From Drouetiella hepatica Uher 2000/2452 (lineage in GTDB: Bacteria > Cyanobacteriota > Cyanobacteriia > Elainellales > Elainellaceae), in contig JAHHHD010000014.1 of assembly GCA_019359505.1 (NCBI GenBank), positions 1 through 64,000 of the forward strand: DNA of 64,000 nucleotides, written 5' to 3'. Below, one piece after another: positions 9,140 through 18,164 of this stretch. The position numbers and the translations under genes are program-made. How positions within the stretch are numbered: position 1 is the first letter of the stretch; each line of letters begins with the position of its first letter. The notes below the pieces were generated by a model, which saw only the letters and a list, made by a program, of their open reading frames with translations, was not told the DNA's origin and made no database searches.

Positions 9140-9415
9140 GTGTTTAACAGAATATTTTTGGCTTTACTCGCGTTGGCTTCAAAGAAAATTCTCAATGCTC
9201 GACTACTATCCAAGTTCAACGTTGGCGATCGAGTTCGGTGGTTCCGCGTGCCAACTAAGGATTTTGGCGTAGTGATTGGACGCTTCTACAGCTTAGAGAG
9301 CAGCGTACAGGCAGTGGGATGGCATTACAGTATTCAACTTGATCCTGATAGCCCTTCCTTTACCCATTGCAAAATAGACTACGGCTTTGAAGATGACCTT
9401 GAACGCTTTGAGTGA
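9140..9415 (+). CDS. cassette copy 1, beta-barrel-like protein, 91 aa
   Basis: No named family. Residues about 27-90 form a compact pattern (F-N-V-G-D-R-V-R-W, F-G-V-V-I-G, W-H-Y-S-I-Q-L-D-P, closing acidic end) that looks like a small SH3-like or KOW-like beta barrel. The protein encoded at 9893-10216 is a clear paralogue: each has a G-D/Q-x-V-x-W opening, a x-F-G-x-x-x-G centre and a H-Y-[SA]-I-x-L-D-P-x-S-P segment. It begins at a GTG, and the first 25 residues are not conserved with the paralogue, so the true start may lie downstream. The HTH-like gene begins 10 bases after its stop, so the pair is probably one operon. Confidence 0.55.
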   Translation: MFNRIFLALLALASKKILNARLLSKFNVGDRVRWFRVPTKDFGVVIGRFYSLESSVQAVGWHYSIQLDPDSPSFTHCKIDYGFEDDLERFE

Positions 9416-9425
9416 GGGAATTTGA

Positions 9426-9680
9426 ATGAGGCTGACTGAGATCCAACGTCAACTGCTTCAACAGTTTTTAGATTTGCCAGTACTGTCACCTGATGATTTT
9501 CTGGCGCGGTGGACGTTGACCTATTTAGAAATAAGTCAAATCTGTTGCTGCTCGGTTTCCACTGTCGAACATTGGTTTAGTGAAGGCGCAGGACGGCGAT
9601 CGCCTGCTGAGAGCTACCAGAAGCTGTTAGCGCTCACCGACTTCTTGCTCACTCATGACGACTCTCTGTATTGGCCCTAG
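9426..9680 (+). CDS. cassette copy 1, helix-turn-helix-like protein, 84 aa
   Basis: The segment S-Q-I-C-C-C-S-V-S-T-V-E-H-W-F-S-E-G (about residues 37-54) has the layout of a helix-turn-helix with a recognition helix ending in H-W-F. The paralogue at 10229-10528 shares the pattern S-x-x-T-V-x-H-W-F-S. It follows the small beta-barrel gene by 10 bases. It may be a DNA-binding protein of the mobile replicon; the target is unknown. The cassette is small, paired and duplicated, which invites comparison with toxin-antitoxin modules, but no toxin fold is recognised. Confidence 0.55.
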   Translation: MRLTEIQRQLLQQFLDLPVLSPDDFLARWTLTYLEISQICCCSVSTVEHWFSEGAGRRSPAESYQKLLALTDFLLTHDDSLYWP

Positions 9681-9892
9681 CTACAGTTATGAGATGGGCG
9701 GGATAGATGGAAAGATTTGTAACGGATCAGCTTGTTGCTTCGACAACTGGGTTGTCATCTCAACAGGAGTTTTCCCTAAGCGCTTGCCAGAGGGAGCTAG
9801 GAGCTTTTTAATGCTTGAAGAACGACTACTTCAACATGATGAGATCGCTCTAAAGGCCCCTCATTTACTCTATGGAGACTCTGCAAAGCGTT

Positions 9893-10216
9893 ATGTCAGA
9901 CCCGCTGCTTCTTATTTCACCCATTCATTTATCTGAAATTCATCCGCAGCTGTTGCCGTCCCCTAAATTCTGCATCGGCCAACAAGTGCTGTGGGCAATC
10001 GTTCCCACTCATGGCTTTGGTACCATTGTCGGCCTGATTTTCGCCCGTTGTACTAGCATCCAAGCGACGGGCTTTCACTATGCCATTTGCTTAGATCCTG
10101 TCAGTCCATCCAGTGCGGATTGTAAAGCAGATTGGGCATTTGAGGCAGATCTCGAACTGCTGGAGACCCATGCTCATCTGCTACCGAGCGTGGATTTCAC
10201 TTCTAGCAGCAGATAG
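9893..10216 (+). CDS. cassette copy 2, beta-barrel-like protein, 107 aa
   Basis: Paralogue of the 91-residue protein encoded upstream at 9140-9415; the aligned region spans residues about 25-97 with the shared H-Y-A-I-C-L-D-P-V-S-P motif and an acidic E-A-D-L-E-L-L-E end. I chose ATG 9893; ATG 9872 in the same frame is possible. It is followed after 12 bases by the second HTH-like gene, repeating the order seen in copy 1. The two copies have diverged strongly, so the duplication is old or the pairs arrived separately. Function unknown. Confidence 0.55.
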   Translation: MSDPLLLISPIHLSEIHPQLLPSPKFCIGQQVLWAIVPTHGFGTIVGLIFARCTSIQATGFHYAICLDPVSPSSADCKADWAFEADLELLETHAHLLPSVDFTSSSR

Positions 10217-10228
10217 AGAACTTGGTGC

Positions 10229-10528
10229 ATGTATCCTACAGATGATCAATGGGCGTTGTTTGCACGCTATCAAGACTGTCCTCCTCCCCTGCATCCCCGT
10301 GCTTTCCTACAGCTGTGGGATCTCGATTATCCTCAACTCGCCCAGCTCGTGGGTGTTAGCCGCGACACTGTGGCTCATTGGTTTAGCACCGGGAGCGGGA
10401 GCCGTGAAGTCCCTTTAGCTCACTGTCGCAGACTGGCGACGATCGATTTCTTGTGGCGTCAGAGCGACCTTCTGCCTCAAGCACTCCTGGACGAGTGGTG
10501 CAAATTGACAGAAGATGAAGCATCGTAG
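10229..10528 (+). CDS. cassette copy 2, helix-turn-helix-like protein, 99 aa
   Basis: Contains A-Q-L-V-G-V-S-R-D-T-V-A-H-W-F-S-T-G (about residues 35-52), a convincing helix-turn-helix with the same H-W-F-S end as the paralogue at 9426-9680, followed by a conserved short helical region containing L-A-x-x-D-F-L. The start ATG lies 12 bases after the partner gene. It carries about 15 more C-terminal residues than copy 1. A regulatory DNA-binding role is inferred from the fold only. Confidence 0.6.
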   Translation: MYPTDDQWALFARYQDCPPPLHPRAFLQLWDLDYPQLAQLVGVSRDTVAHWFSTGSGSREVPLAHCRRLATIDFLWRQSDLLPQALLDEWCKLTEDEAS

Positions 10529-11228
10529 CGTCGCTTCATCAATCCATAGCGCAACAATAGAGATTTGTTGTTCTCTATTGCTGGCATACGTTTCGTCCTT
10601 TCTAGTAAGGGGCAGACATAGTGCTTTTGCATTCTGTTAGCTCGCTCAATTATGGGCACCAAGACGGACAATATTGTTTAATGCACCCATCCTATATGAT
10701 GTCCATTTCAGGGTTGGAAGCGATTAGCAGGCTCGATAAATTTGATAGATTTAAAAGTCTGAAATAAAGCATGAGAGCCTTTTTCTAGTATCAATCGAAT
10801 TTTTTGCAGAACTTCGTTCTCAGCTAGTAGCCAGCTTTGTTCTTGCTGGGTGATTGCTGCTGCACCTGCCTCGATTCGATCGCATAAGTCCTTGGCTTAG
10901 GAATCGACCATAGCCCAATGCTGGGCTTGAATTCTTCCAATGAGCACCAAGCAGCGGCATTTTCTATCGCAGCGGGAATTATTAGTTGCACCGATTTCCA
11001 AGACTGGTGAAGAAAATCTTGAGCTGCTGGATTGGGCGCCATCCTCAAAATTACTTAATTTCATAAATTCATGTCGAGACGACAGGAATGCTTTGCATTA
11101 AGAGGAAGAAGCCTTTGTAATAGTTGTCAGCGGACTAGCACAGGTACGTGCGCTAGGGTCACGAGAAGGTGCTGTTCAAAAAATATCCTGCAATATGCTT
11201 TAAACTCGCTACCGAATAAAGGACATGG
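10529..11228. other. 700-bp stretch, one doubtful small ORF
   Basis: Between the second cassette and the DUF3987 gene I see only the weak minus-strand frame at 10824-11048, described separately. No repeat or strong hairpin stands out. Confidence 0.4.
10824..11048 (-). CDS. doubtful small ORF, 74 aa
   Basis: A 74-residue frame with a mixed, protein-like composition in residues 3-50 (helical and Trp-containing) and a low-complexity Gln/Ser-rich end. No family is recognised and there is no strong ribosome binding site. It may be a gene remnant. Listed with low confidence because it is the only candidate gene in a 700-bp gap. Confidence 0.25.
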   Translation of the reverse strand: MRMAPNPAAQDFLHQSWKSVQLIIPAAIENAAAWCSLEEFKPSIGLWSIPKPRTYAIESRQVQQQSPSKNKAGY

Positions 11229-12983
11229 ATGAAGCAAAAATCAAATGGTAAAGAAAATCATAATCCCGGCTCACAAGTAGATTTACCAGCGAATTGTTTT
11301 GATACAGCAGATAGTAGTGAGCTTGACGTTGCTGCTCTCAAAAAGCGTGAAACGCGTTCCAGCAAAACACTACCTGATTTAACTAGTTCATCCGATACGA
11401 AGCTGGAGTGCCTCAGAATTCAAATTCGGTCTGCGCTGACCCAAAACCTTACTGCCTCAGCTACTAAAGCTTTTAAGCTTCAATTACGGCTTGATAATCC
11501 AGAACTGGGTACTCAAGAAATTCACGAGCTATGGGAAGCGATCGCTCAAGAGTGCGATCGAGTGGAAGAGCAGGCATACCTGATTAATGATCGGCTACCG
11601 GCGTTAATGCAGTTCCAGCAGCAACGCTTGGTGTTGGCAGACTACTTATGGGGTGATCAAGGACAGTTAGCCAAACAATTAACAGCGATCGCAGAGGCAA
11701 TGCCAACGGCTCCAGAATTTTTGCTAACGACATTAATTCCAGCCGCCGGTAGCCGCATTGGAGCAGAAACACAGATCGTAATTAAGCCAAGTGCTGGATA
11801 TGTCCAGCCTCCAATTTACCGGACCTTAATTGTCGCACCAACAGGCGCTAAGAAAACGCCTGCTCAAAACGTGATCCTAGCTGCATTAGAGGCTTTGGAC
11901 ACAGAGGAATTTAATCGTTGGCGGGATGCCCAAGTCATTTATGAACAAAAACTCTACCAATACGAGACTTGTCTGCGGCGCAAGGAAAGTACTGGGGAGC
12001 GACCGATGCTGCCGTTACCCCGAAAACGATATATTTTGGGAGATTCTACGATCGAGGCGAGAGAGCAAATTCATCAGGAAAACCCGCGAGGCTTTTTAAT
12101 CTACCGTGATGAGGGGAGTGCTCATTTTACGAGCCGCAATAAATATCGTCGTGGTGTAGGCGATGATGCTGAAACGGAACTATCAGAGTTTAGCGGTGGC
12201 GCGTTTACAAGAGATCGTAAATCTGGAAGCTTAGTTGTTCTGCGTTCTGCGATTTCACGCACTGGCTCAATTCAGTGGGAAACCTTAGCTGGCCTAATGA
12301 AAGGTCATGAGGATCATAACGGCGAATGGTCGAGGTGGCTATTCTGTGCGGCTCCGACTCCTCTGGCAAAGATTGATTTATTCAGTGCTGATGCAGATAC
12401 GAGTTCTAGTGCCTACTCCACTTTAAAGCGGTTGTACCAAAAATTAGATAGCATTTCTCCTGCTCAATACTTCCTTTCGAATGAGGCAAAAATTATTTTT
12501 CAAACGGCTCAGCATCGATTAGTCGATTGGATGCAGGAGGAGAACCAGCCAGGGTTAAAGGCGGCCTATCCTAAATTTGAGAGCTACTTGGCGCGGCTAG
12601 CACTCTGGCTCCATGTGGTTAATGCAGCTTTGGGATATGGGCATCCTGCTCAAGAAATTAATCAACAGACGATGATGCGAGCGACGCAGTTGACCACCTA
12701 TTTCATCAATCAACTGCGGTTAATTTACGCCTACAACTCACCTCAACAGCACTTGGCAGGTGTTCTGCTAAAAATGCAAGTGTTTGCAGAAAATAAAGGA
12801 CATCCTGTAGAGCTTCGGGAATTCAAATCAGGTATTTGGAGCCTAAGAAAATATACCACGGCGCAAATTAGAGATAGCCTCTCGACACTTGTGCAGTTTG
12901 GCTGTGGCAGTTGGGTAGATGGGAAGTACCAACCCTATTTTGCTACTACACAGCCCACCTTACCGCAATTGCTTGATATATGA
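11229..12983 (+). CDS. DUF3987 domain protein, primase/helicase-associated, 584 aa
   Basis: The pattern matches DUF3987: a Walker-A-like A-P-T-G-A-K-K-T-P at about residues 203-211 (the usual GKS/T is altered to AKKT), then a Walker-B-like I-Y-R-D-E-G near 290-296 and a following F-x-G-G-A region. DUF3987 proteins occur on plasmids and phages, often with AEP primases, and are thought to be degenerate RecA/DnaB-like ATPases in replication. Here one could work with the minus-strand AEP protein at 4176-6143. The first 65 residues are low-complexity and poorly conserved-looking. The altered P-loop leaves ATPase activity uncertain. Confidence 0.75.
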   Translation: MKQKSNGKENHNPGSQVDLPANCFDTADSSELDVAALKKRETRSSKTLPDLTSSSDTKLECLRIQIRSALTQNLTASATKAFKLQLRLDNPELGTQEIHELWEAIAQECDRVEEQAYLINDRLPALMQFQQQRLVLADYLWGDQGQLAKQLTAIAEAMPTAPEFLLTTLIPAAGSRIGAETQIVIKPSAGYVQPPIYRTLIVAPTGAKKTPAQNVILAALEALDTEEFNRWRDAQVIYEQKLYQYETCLRRKESTGERPMLPLPRKRYILGDSTIEAREQIHQENPRGFLIYRDEGSAHFTSRNKYRRGVGDDAETELSEFSGGAFTRDRKSGSLVVLRSAISRTGSIQWETLAGLMKGHEDHNGEWSRWLFCAAPTPLAKIDLFSADADTSSSAYSTLKRLYQKLDSISPAQYFLSNEAKIIFQTAQHRLVDWMQEENQPGLKAAYPKFESYLARLALWLHVVNAALGYGHPAQEINQQTMMRATQLTTYFINQLRLIYAYNSPQQHLAGVLLKMQVFAENKGHPVELREFKSGIWSLRKYTTAQIRDSLSTLVQFGCGSWVDGKYQPYFATTQPTLPQLLDI

Positions 12984-13237
12984 TTGCTTTAAAGTAATCT
13001 TGATTTTCGAGATGCTGCACTATCGGGAGTAAGCAGGAAGGTTCAGCAGGTACGATTTAGTAACTTGTCTCCAGCAAACTTAATTCTCTCGTTTACTGCT
13101 ATTGTGTTGTTGATGTTGTTGATGGATCATCAACGGCCGTGTTTCAGTTCTAGAAACGCTTTTAGCCTTTCTCCATTCTTACGAATAACGACAGCAAAGC
13201 TAATAGCTGGCAGCGCCTACCCTATTTATTAGTCTGC

Positions 13238-15316
13238 TCAGACGTCAAATCCCAAGTCACGCAGCTTGTTGAACTGTTTTTTGGTCATGATCGCAAAAGC
13301 AGCTGCTAGAAGGCGATCTTTGTAGCGATCAAGCGTCTGTTCGCTCAATCCAGGTTTTTTAATTAAAGTACGTCGCCAAGAAATGGCATCCGCAGTCTCC
13401 TCTTCTAACTCAAGTTGACTATAAAAGGTATTACCCATCTCAACGCTGTTTCCGACAATTTTATGGAATGCCTTCAACTCACTATAGCTAGCACCAGCTT
13501 TCCTCATGTGTGTGCTAGCAATATGCCTACCGTAATGGATGTTTGTGCGTCTAGGCTCAATATCAATGAAACACAGGTGTTCCTTAGATAAGGATTGTCT
13601 AGCTTCTTCCTCCGTTTTCCCCTCTGACTTTAACTTTAGTAATTCATCTTGTGCCGCAAGCTTTAAATCTCTAGAAGCAATGAATACAGAGCTTTTGACC
13701 ATTGCACCCAACGCCTGGCAGGTCATTTGCTGCCCATAAGCTCCTTTATTGAGAGTAAAAAATAAGAAGTTGTGATCAACGCCTGCTTTTGGACGCCAAA
13801 CTTGCAACCATTGCGTTAGTGGTTCATTGAAAACGTCGGGGTCAAGGAACCATATCTTAGGCTCTCCAGTCTTGGTCTGCTCTGCTGAAAACTCACAGTA
13901 GTATCCTTCACGTTTGGTTTCTGGGTCTGTCCCCCACTTTAGGGTTTTATTCGACTCCAAGATAGTCATTTCGTACACACGAATTGGGTAATGCTGCTGA
14001 AATAGAACCGAGATGTATCTTTGCCAGCTTCTTAAAATCGCTGTTAGGGATTTTTCCACGCCTCGATGATCGTACTCAGCAGTACAAGCCTCAAGGTGGT
14101 TGACGAGGGCATCCTGTTGTTCTAAAGTTAACCATTTTTCAGGCTTATCTTTGCGCACGTTAGGCTTGTACGAGTCTGTATGGTTCTTCCGATCAGTACT
14201 TAAATTGTTGATAATTGAGGAAATATAACTCTGATCGTAATCTCTGGTTTTTCCAAGAAATTTAGCAACAAAAATTCCGCTTGAATAATGAACTATAGCC
14301 CACCCATCACCATTACTGTACTCGTTAATTCCCCAACTGATAAATCTATTGAATAAAGTAGTGTCCAGCATTATTTCTAGAGAGCACCTGTCAATTTGTG
14401 CAACTAGCCTCTCTAGATGTCTTTTGCGGTTTCTAAGATTCTTGCTAGACTTTGATTTGAGGTGAGACAGTTCAGTTGAGATCTCTACCTTTCTTCTCTC
14501 TAGTGGAGACAGGCTTTCTTTAGGCTTCGCATGAAGTTCGGATAGCTGCCTTTCCAATTCTTGCTTTTGGTTTTGCAACCCTTGGTCTTTTGAATTTGAT
14601 GCAAGATTATTTGTCACCTTCTGAAGTTTGGTAGTAAGCTTCTCTTGCTCCAGTCGACTTTTTACCCCAGTTGCCCATCCATAGAACTGTCTGATTCTCT
14701 TTCTATGATTAGCAAAGGTTGTATCCCGGATAACTACTTGATCTCCTCGCTTAAGTCCTTCTGGGGGAGCTTTCAGAACAGCATAAGCTTCCAGAAACTT
14801 CAGATCTTGATGAAGTAGTGAGTATTCCTTCTGTAAGATTGCTTCTGGTAATGCGTACTGTCTGGCGTGCAGGTTTTTCCCTCTACCTCTCCGAGTCGCC
14901 CCTAACGACTTGCCTCTTCTAGTTCTTGGTGCCCTCTTACTCGAATCAGAATTCAATTTCTGGAACGACGAATGCCATTTCTGCTCTGAGATCCAACTTA
15001 AGAAACTCTTTAAGTTAGAGCGATCGTTGTATAGGGTAGCTTTTTTCTTCTTTCTTTCCTCCTCATCAGTAATTGAATTAACAGTTTCCGCAAAGGCTAT
15101 CTCAAATTGAGCAAGAGCCTTTTCGACAAATCTTTTCAAAGGAAGCTTGCTAAGGCTTTTTGCCACCTCCTCCTCTGTATAGCCAATTGAAAGACCGAAC
15201 GCAGAGGCAAGGTATACGCGAAAGGTTGTGAGAAGTTTCCGAATTTTTGTTGAAGAGAAGGATAGCTCTAAGGATTGGGTGTAGTTAAGCAAGGCTTCGT
15301 AAGTATTAATACTCAT
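13238..15316 (-). CDS. large tyrosine recombinase (integrase), 692 aa
   Basis: The C-terminal part carries tyrosine-recombinase catalytic positions: an Arg in P-I-R-V-Y-E-M (near residue 443), H-Y-G-R-H (about 596-600) giving His and the second Arg, a later His in F-H-K-I-V-G-N-S (about 617), and the nucleophile Tyr in N-T-F-Y-S-Q (about 631). The N-terminal 440 residues are long, basic and rich in coiled-coil, much larger than the 300-400 residues of typical phage integrases, as in integrases of some large cyanobacterial elements. It could integrate or resolve the element delimited by the repeats near 4.0 and 19.1 kb. An inverted repeat 150 bp upstream may be its site. Confidence 0.8.
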   Translation of the reverse strand: MSINTYEALLNYTQSLELSFSSTKIRKLLTTFRVYLASAFGLSIGYTEEEVAKSLSKLPLKRFVEKALAQFEIAFAETVNSITDEEERKKKKATLYNDRSNLKSFLSWISEQKWHSSFQKLNSDSSKRAPRTRRGKSLGATRRGRGKNLHARQYALPEAILQKEYSLLHQDLKFLEAYAVLKAPPEGLKRGDQVVIRDTTFANHRKRIRQFYGWATGVKSRLEQEKLTTKLQKVTNNLASNSKDQGLQNQKQELERQLSELHAKPKESLSPLERRKVEISTELSHLKSKSSKNLRNRKRHLERLVAQIDRCSLEIMLDTTLFNRFISWGINEYSNGDGWAIVHYSSGIFVAKFLGKTRDYDQSYISSIINNLSTDRKNHTDSYKPNVRKDKPEKWLTLEQQDALVNHLEACTAEYDHRGVEKSLTAILRSWQRYISVLFQQHYPIRVYEMTILESNKTLKWGTDPETKREGYYCEFSAEQTKTGEPKIWFLDPDVFNEPLTQWLQVWRPKAGVDHNFLFFTLNKGAYGQQMTCQALGAMVKSSVFIASRDLKLAAQDELLKLKSEGKTEEEARQSLSKEHLCFIDIEPRRTNIHYGRHIASTHMRKAGASYSELKAFHKIVGNSVEMGNTFYSQLELEEETADAISWRRTLIKKPGLSEQTLDRYKDRLLAAAFAIMTKKQFNKLRDLGFDV

Positions 15317-15463
15317 TGAAATAATGAAAGAGTACTATGAGATTATAGTATAAATTTTATGACTTTTAGTGTAGATAACAACTTTAAACACAAAAATTTA
15401 AAAACAGCTACCAAGCTCTTTTGCAGTAAGGGTTTTGAGCACTCCATACTAGGTTCTATGTAG

Positions 15464-15491
15464 AGTATGAGAAGTTTTTGAATCTCATACT
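15464..15491. repeat. 9-bp inverted repeat, candidate recombinase site
   Basis: agtatgaga (15464-15472) and tctcatact (15483-15491) form perfect 9-bp arms around a 10-bp spacer. Related half-sites (catact at 15445-15450 and atctcatattg near 15578) lie nearby. Inverted arms with a short central spacer upstream of an integrase gene are the general form of tyrosine-recombinase core sites; an operator for the gene is the other possibility. Confidence 0.4.
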
Positions 15492-15876
15492 GCGTGTGGT
15501 TTTCGGGAGTAGCTTTTACTTAAGCTCACCTCCCACAAGTATTGTAGCCTTATTTTCAGGACGCGCAATATTCAAAAATCTCATATTGTTACGTTTTTTG
15601 TAATGAGTAGTAAGCCGATGAGTGACACTGCTGCAAATAAGTGGCTCAATTCCCCTAGAACTTTATAGGCTGAGTTTCAAGCGCAGCAGGCTATGGGTCG
15701 ATTTTTCATAGAGCTTAAACAGGCATTCAAATTCCCCAAGGGGTCGAGTCGTTGGTCATTGGTATTGCAACGGAGAGGAGTTGCGCCATGCTAGTGGTGT
15801 TACCTATGAAAAGTAAATGAGTTAAGTCCTGTTCAGCCTCAGCGACTGTCCACGGCATCCAGTAAGGGAATCTTGG

Positions 15877-15979
15877 ACTCTACTACAGATCCTCGATCGC
15901 TCTCCCAGCAACAACCGACAAAAGATTGAAATCACTATTGATTTTGAACTCTACTGTAGATCCTCGATCACTTTCCTAG
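15877..15979 (+). repeat. imperfect direct repeat, two 32-bp copies
   Basis: Copies at 15877-15908 and 15948-15979 share actctact..agatcctcgatc and end in tctccc/tttcct; they start 71 bp apart. A further copy of the gctcgatcgctttt word follows at about 15986. Origin and role unknown; consistent with an old tandem duplication. Confidence 0.55.
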
Positions 15980-16192
15980 ATCTGCGCTCGATCGCTTTTC
16001 TATATCCGCGACTCACTATGACTGACCTGAGCTAAGGAGACAATTCTATATACCGAGCGACTCAGGAGTGCCTCTACCCTAGACTGCAGTTGAACCGACT
16101 CACTCTTCCTATGAGTCACAATCGATAGACTGCGATCGCTGTCTAGCCTCGCAACTAGCTCTAACCCATCTTTGCTTAAAGATAAATCATTT

Positions 16193-16321
16193 ATGAAGGT
16201 AGACTATTACCTGAATCGTGATGAACTACTGCGCATCTGTCAGCATAAGCTTTTGAACAATGACTGCTACTATCTGTTCTTTGCTTTACAGATTAATTCT
16301 CCTGACAAGCTCAATCCTTGA
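16193..16321 (+). CDS. possible small ORF, 42 aa
   Basis: A 42-residue frame starting with ATG encodes a Tyr/Leu/Cys-rich peptide with no recognised family. It lies just upstream of the next small frame (16360-16539), so the two could form a mini-operon or be fragments of one decayed gene. Evidence is limited to an open frame and plausible composition. Confidence 0.25.
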   Translation: MKVDYYLNRDELLRICQHKLLNNDCYYLFFALQINSPDKLNP

Positions 16322-16359
16322 GCTAACGCAAGTCATTTTGTGAATGGTGAGGGTTGAGC

Positions 16360-16539
16360 ATGAATGATTTCCATAACATGCTGGGTAACTTACAGAACAA
16401 AGACGTTGTAGTGTTGATTGTCAACTTAATTGAGCTTACAAATCTAATCCCATCAGCTCACAAATTCTTGAGAAAAGAGGCAAAGCCAAGGCATCAAGAA
16501 ATAGACTTAGCCTATGTCAGCATGAATACGGGAGAGTAA
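16360..16539 (+). CDS. possible small ORF, 59 aa
   Basis: From ATG 16360 the frame encodes 59 residues: a short N-terminal helix, a hydrophobic V-V-V-L-I-V-N-L-I stretch (about 16-26) and a basic C-terminus. A TTG two codons upstream is an alternative start. No family recognised. The hydrophobic segment is too short and interrupted for a confident membrane span. It may be real or a remnant. Confidence 0.3.
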   Translation: MNDFHNMLGNLQNKDVVVLIVNLIELTNLIPSAHKFLRKEAKPRHQEIDLAYVSMNTGE

Positions 16540-16601
16540 CATAACAATGAACACTAGCTTGAACAACTGTAAGGATATAAATTGCTATAACGTTAGATTT
16601 C

Positions 16602-17141
16602 TCAGGAGTGAATTTGGAACATTTCTATAGCATGTTTCAGCCAATCTAGATAAGTCTGTTCTCGTTGTATGACCAACTCCAGTACCAGTCGGTGCATTTT
16701 CTGGTCACGCGATGCTGCTGGATCATTCAAAGATGGAACATCAACTGCTTTACACTCCGCTAGCTTTCTGCGCCGTGATTCAAGCTCTTGCTCCAGTAAA
16801 TGGACGATCGCCTCATTGGGCAGCTGCGCGGCAAAATAAAGTTGCGCTAGCAGCGGCTCTCGCAAAATCGGCAAGGGCTGATGCGTTTGGAGCCACTGAA
16901 TTAATTCTGCTTCACCTGTTTCTGTAATCTGAAAAACCTTGCGATTAGGGCGATCGTGCTGGATCTCAACAGTGCAGAGCACCCAACCTTGCGCCTCCAG
17001 TTTATCCAACGTGCGATAAATCTGCGCCTGATCGGCTTGCCACAGATGGGCAATGCACTGATTAAAGCATTCGGTTTTGAGATCGTAGCCCGTCCGCTCC
17101 TGCTGCTGGAGAAGACCTAGAATGACGTGAGCGAGAGACAT
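16602..17141 (-). CDS. PadR family transcriptional regulator, 179 aa
   Basis: The N-terminal 80 residues show the PadR winged helix: G-L-L then E-R-T-G-Y-D-L-K (recognition region), a H-L-W-x-A-x-x-A-Q-I-Y-R-T-L-D-K-L-E-x-x-G-W-V segment, and a wing with R-x-x-K-V-F-x-I-T-x-x-G. The C-terminal helical part fits the dimerisation domain of the longer PadR/AphA-type members. It is divergent from the pirin gene across 130 bp, so it probably represses that operon and perhaps itself in response to a small aromatic or stress ligand. The ligand cannot be read from the sequence. Confidence 0.9.
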   Translation of the reverse strand: MSLAHVILGLLQQQERTGYDLKTECFNQCIAHLWQADQAQIYRTLDKLEAQGWVLCTVEIQHDRPNRKVFQITETGEAELIQWLQTHQPLPILREPLLAQLYFAAQLPNEAIVHLLEQELESRRRKLAECKAVDVPSLNDPAASRDQKMHRLVLELVIQREQTYLDWLKHAIEMFQIHS

Positions 17142-17270
17142 AGACGGTTTACCGAATAAAAGGAGGGATAAGCCCTACCTCTGAGATTCATATCCTTCTA
17201 TGCTACTATAGGATTAATCATATATGGGACAAAGCGACACAAAAAGATTTGTCCAACTTCAAGGAGAAGC
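17142..17270. promoter_or_regulatory. divergent promoter region PadR / pirin
   Basis: The 129-bp gap between divergent genes holds an A+T-rich core with atactatagg-like sequence near 17200-17213 and a partly symmetrical atcatatat at 17218-17226. The ribosome site aaggaga lies about 8 bases before the pirin ATG. It is the likely operator region for the PadR protein; exact sites are not resolved. Confidence 0.5.
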
Positions 17271-18164
17271 ATGACTGTGCAAACTCAAACGCTCCGAACC
17301 ATTGCCGGGATCATTAATAGTGTTGAGACGATCGAGGGAGCAGGATTTCTGGTGCGTCGTCCCTTCCCCAAAAGCAGCTTTTCAGAGTTTGATCCCTTCC
17401 TGCTTCTAGACGAACTCGGTCCTGTCAATTTGAAACCCGGTCAAGCCAAAGGTGCGCCAGATCATCCGCATCGGGGCTTTGAAACGGTTAGCTATATCTT
17501 GGATGGACGGTTGGAACACAAGGATTCAGAAGGTCATGCTGGATTACTTAATCCCGGTGACGTGCAGTGGATGACCGCAGGGGCGGGAGTCATCCATTCC
17601 GAAATGCCGGAGTCAGAGTTTATCCGCACAGGTGGAAAACTCCACGGCATTCAGCTCTGGGTTAATCTGCCCCAACAGGACAAAATGATGGCACCCCGCT
17701 ACCAGGAAATTCCGTCAGCTCAAATTCCGGTAGCTCAAACCGAGAATGGTGCTGTAACCGTGCGGGTGATTGCAGGAGCAGCGCTGGGAGCAACGGCGGT
17801 GATTGAAACGCGCACGCCGATCGTCTATCTGCACTTCACGCTCCAGCCCGGTGCCACGATCGTTCAACCTGTGCCCAAAGAATACAATGCCTTCGCCTAT
17901 GTGCTGGATGGCTCTGGTTTGTTTGGTGCCGAGCAAGAGCCAGGTGAGGATGGGCAGATGGTGATCTTTGCGCAGGATGGTAATGAAGTGACGATCGCCA
18001 ATTCTGCTGAGGCTCAACACCCTCTCGACCTCTTATTAATCGCAGGTGTACCGCTCAATGAACCTGTAGTACGCTATGGCCCTTTTGTGATGAACACTGA
18101 AGCCGAAATTATTCAAGCGATCGACGACTACCGAAATGGAAGGATGGGACATATCCATGCTTAG
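17271..18164 (+). CDS. pirin family protein (bicupin), 297 aa
   Basis: The N-terminal cupin contains the pirin signature: D-H-P-H-R-G-F-E-T (about residues 63-71), then L-E-H-K-D-S near 83 and H-S-E-M-P near 110, giving the three His and one Glu that bind Fe(II) in pirins. A second cupin follows from about 195. Some pirins are quercetin dioxygenases, others bind transcription factors; the sequence does not decide which. Length is normal. It sits first in an operon with the next gene, which overlaps its stop, and is divergent from a PadR regulator. Confidence 0.93.
   Translation: MTVQTQTLRTIAGIINSVETIEGAGFLVRRPFPKSSFSEFDPFLLLDELGPVNLKPGQAKGAPDHPHRGFETVSYILDGRLEHKDSEGHAGLLNPGDVQWMTAGAGVIHSEMPESEFIRTGGKLHGIQLWVNLPQQDKMMAPRYQEIPSAQIPVAQTENGAVTVRVIAGAALGATAVIETRTPIVYLHFTLQPGATIVQPVPKEYNAFAYVLDGSGLFGAEQEPGEDGQMVIFAQDGNEVTIANSAEAQHPLDLLLIAGVPLNEPVVRYGPFVMNTEAEIIQAIDDYRNGRMGHIHA

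Larger units (their letters stand above)
15317..16192. other. gene-poor stretch upstream of the recombinase
   Basis: No convincing gene in 876 bp. It contains an inverted repeat (agtatgaga at 15464-15472, tctcatact at 15483-15491), a third related half-site atctcatattg near 15578, and a 32-bp direct repeat pair at 15877-15908 and 15948-15979 that includes the words tctact and gatcctcgatc. The composition around 15840-16140 is patchy with many gatc words. Confidence 0.5.

Noticed and set aside
9655-9936. Plus-strand frame bridging the two small cassettes
   Set aside because: It overlaps the ends of better-supported paralogous genes and lacks a homologous counterpart in the duplicated cassette.
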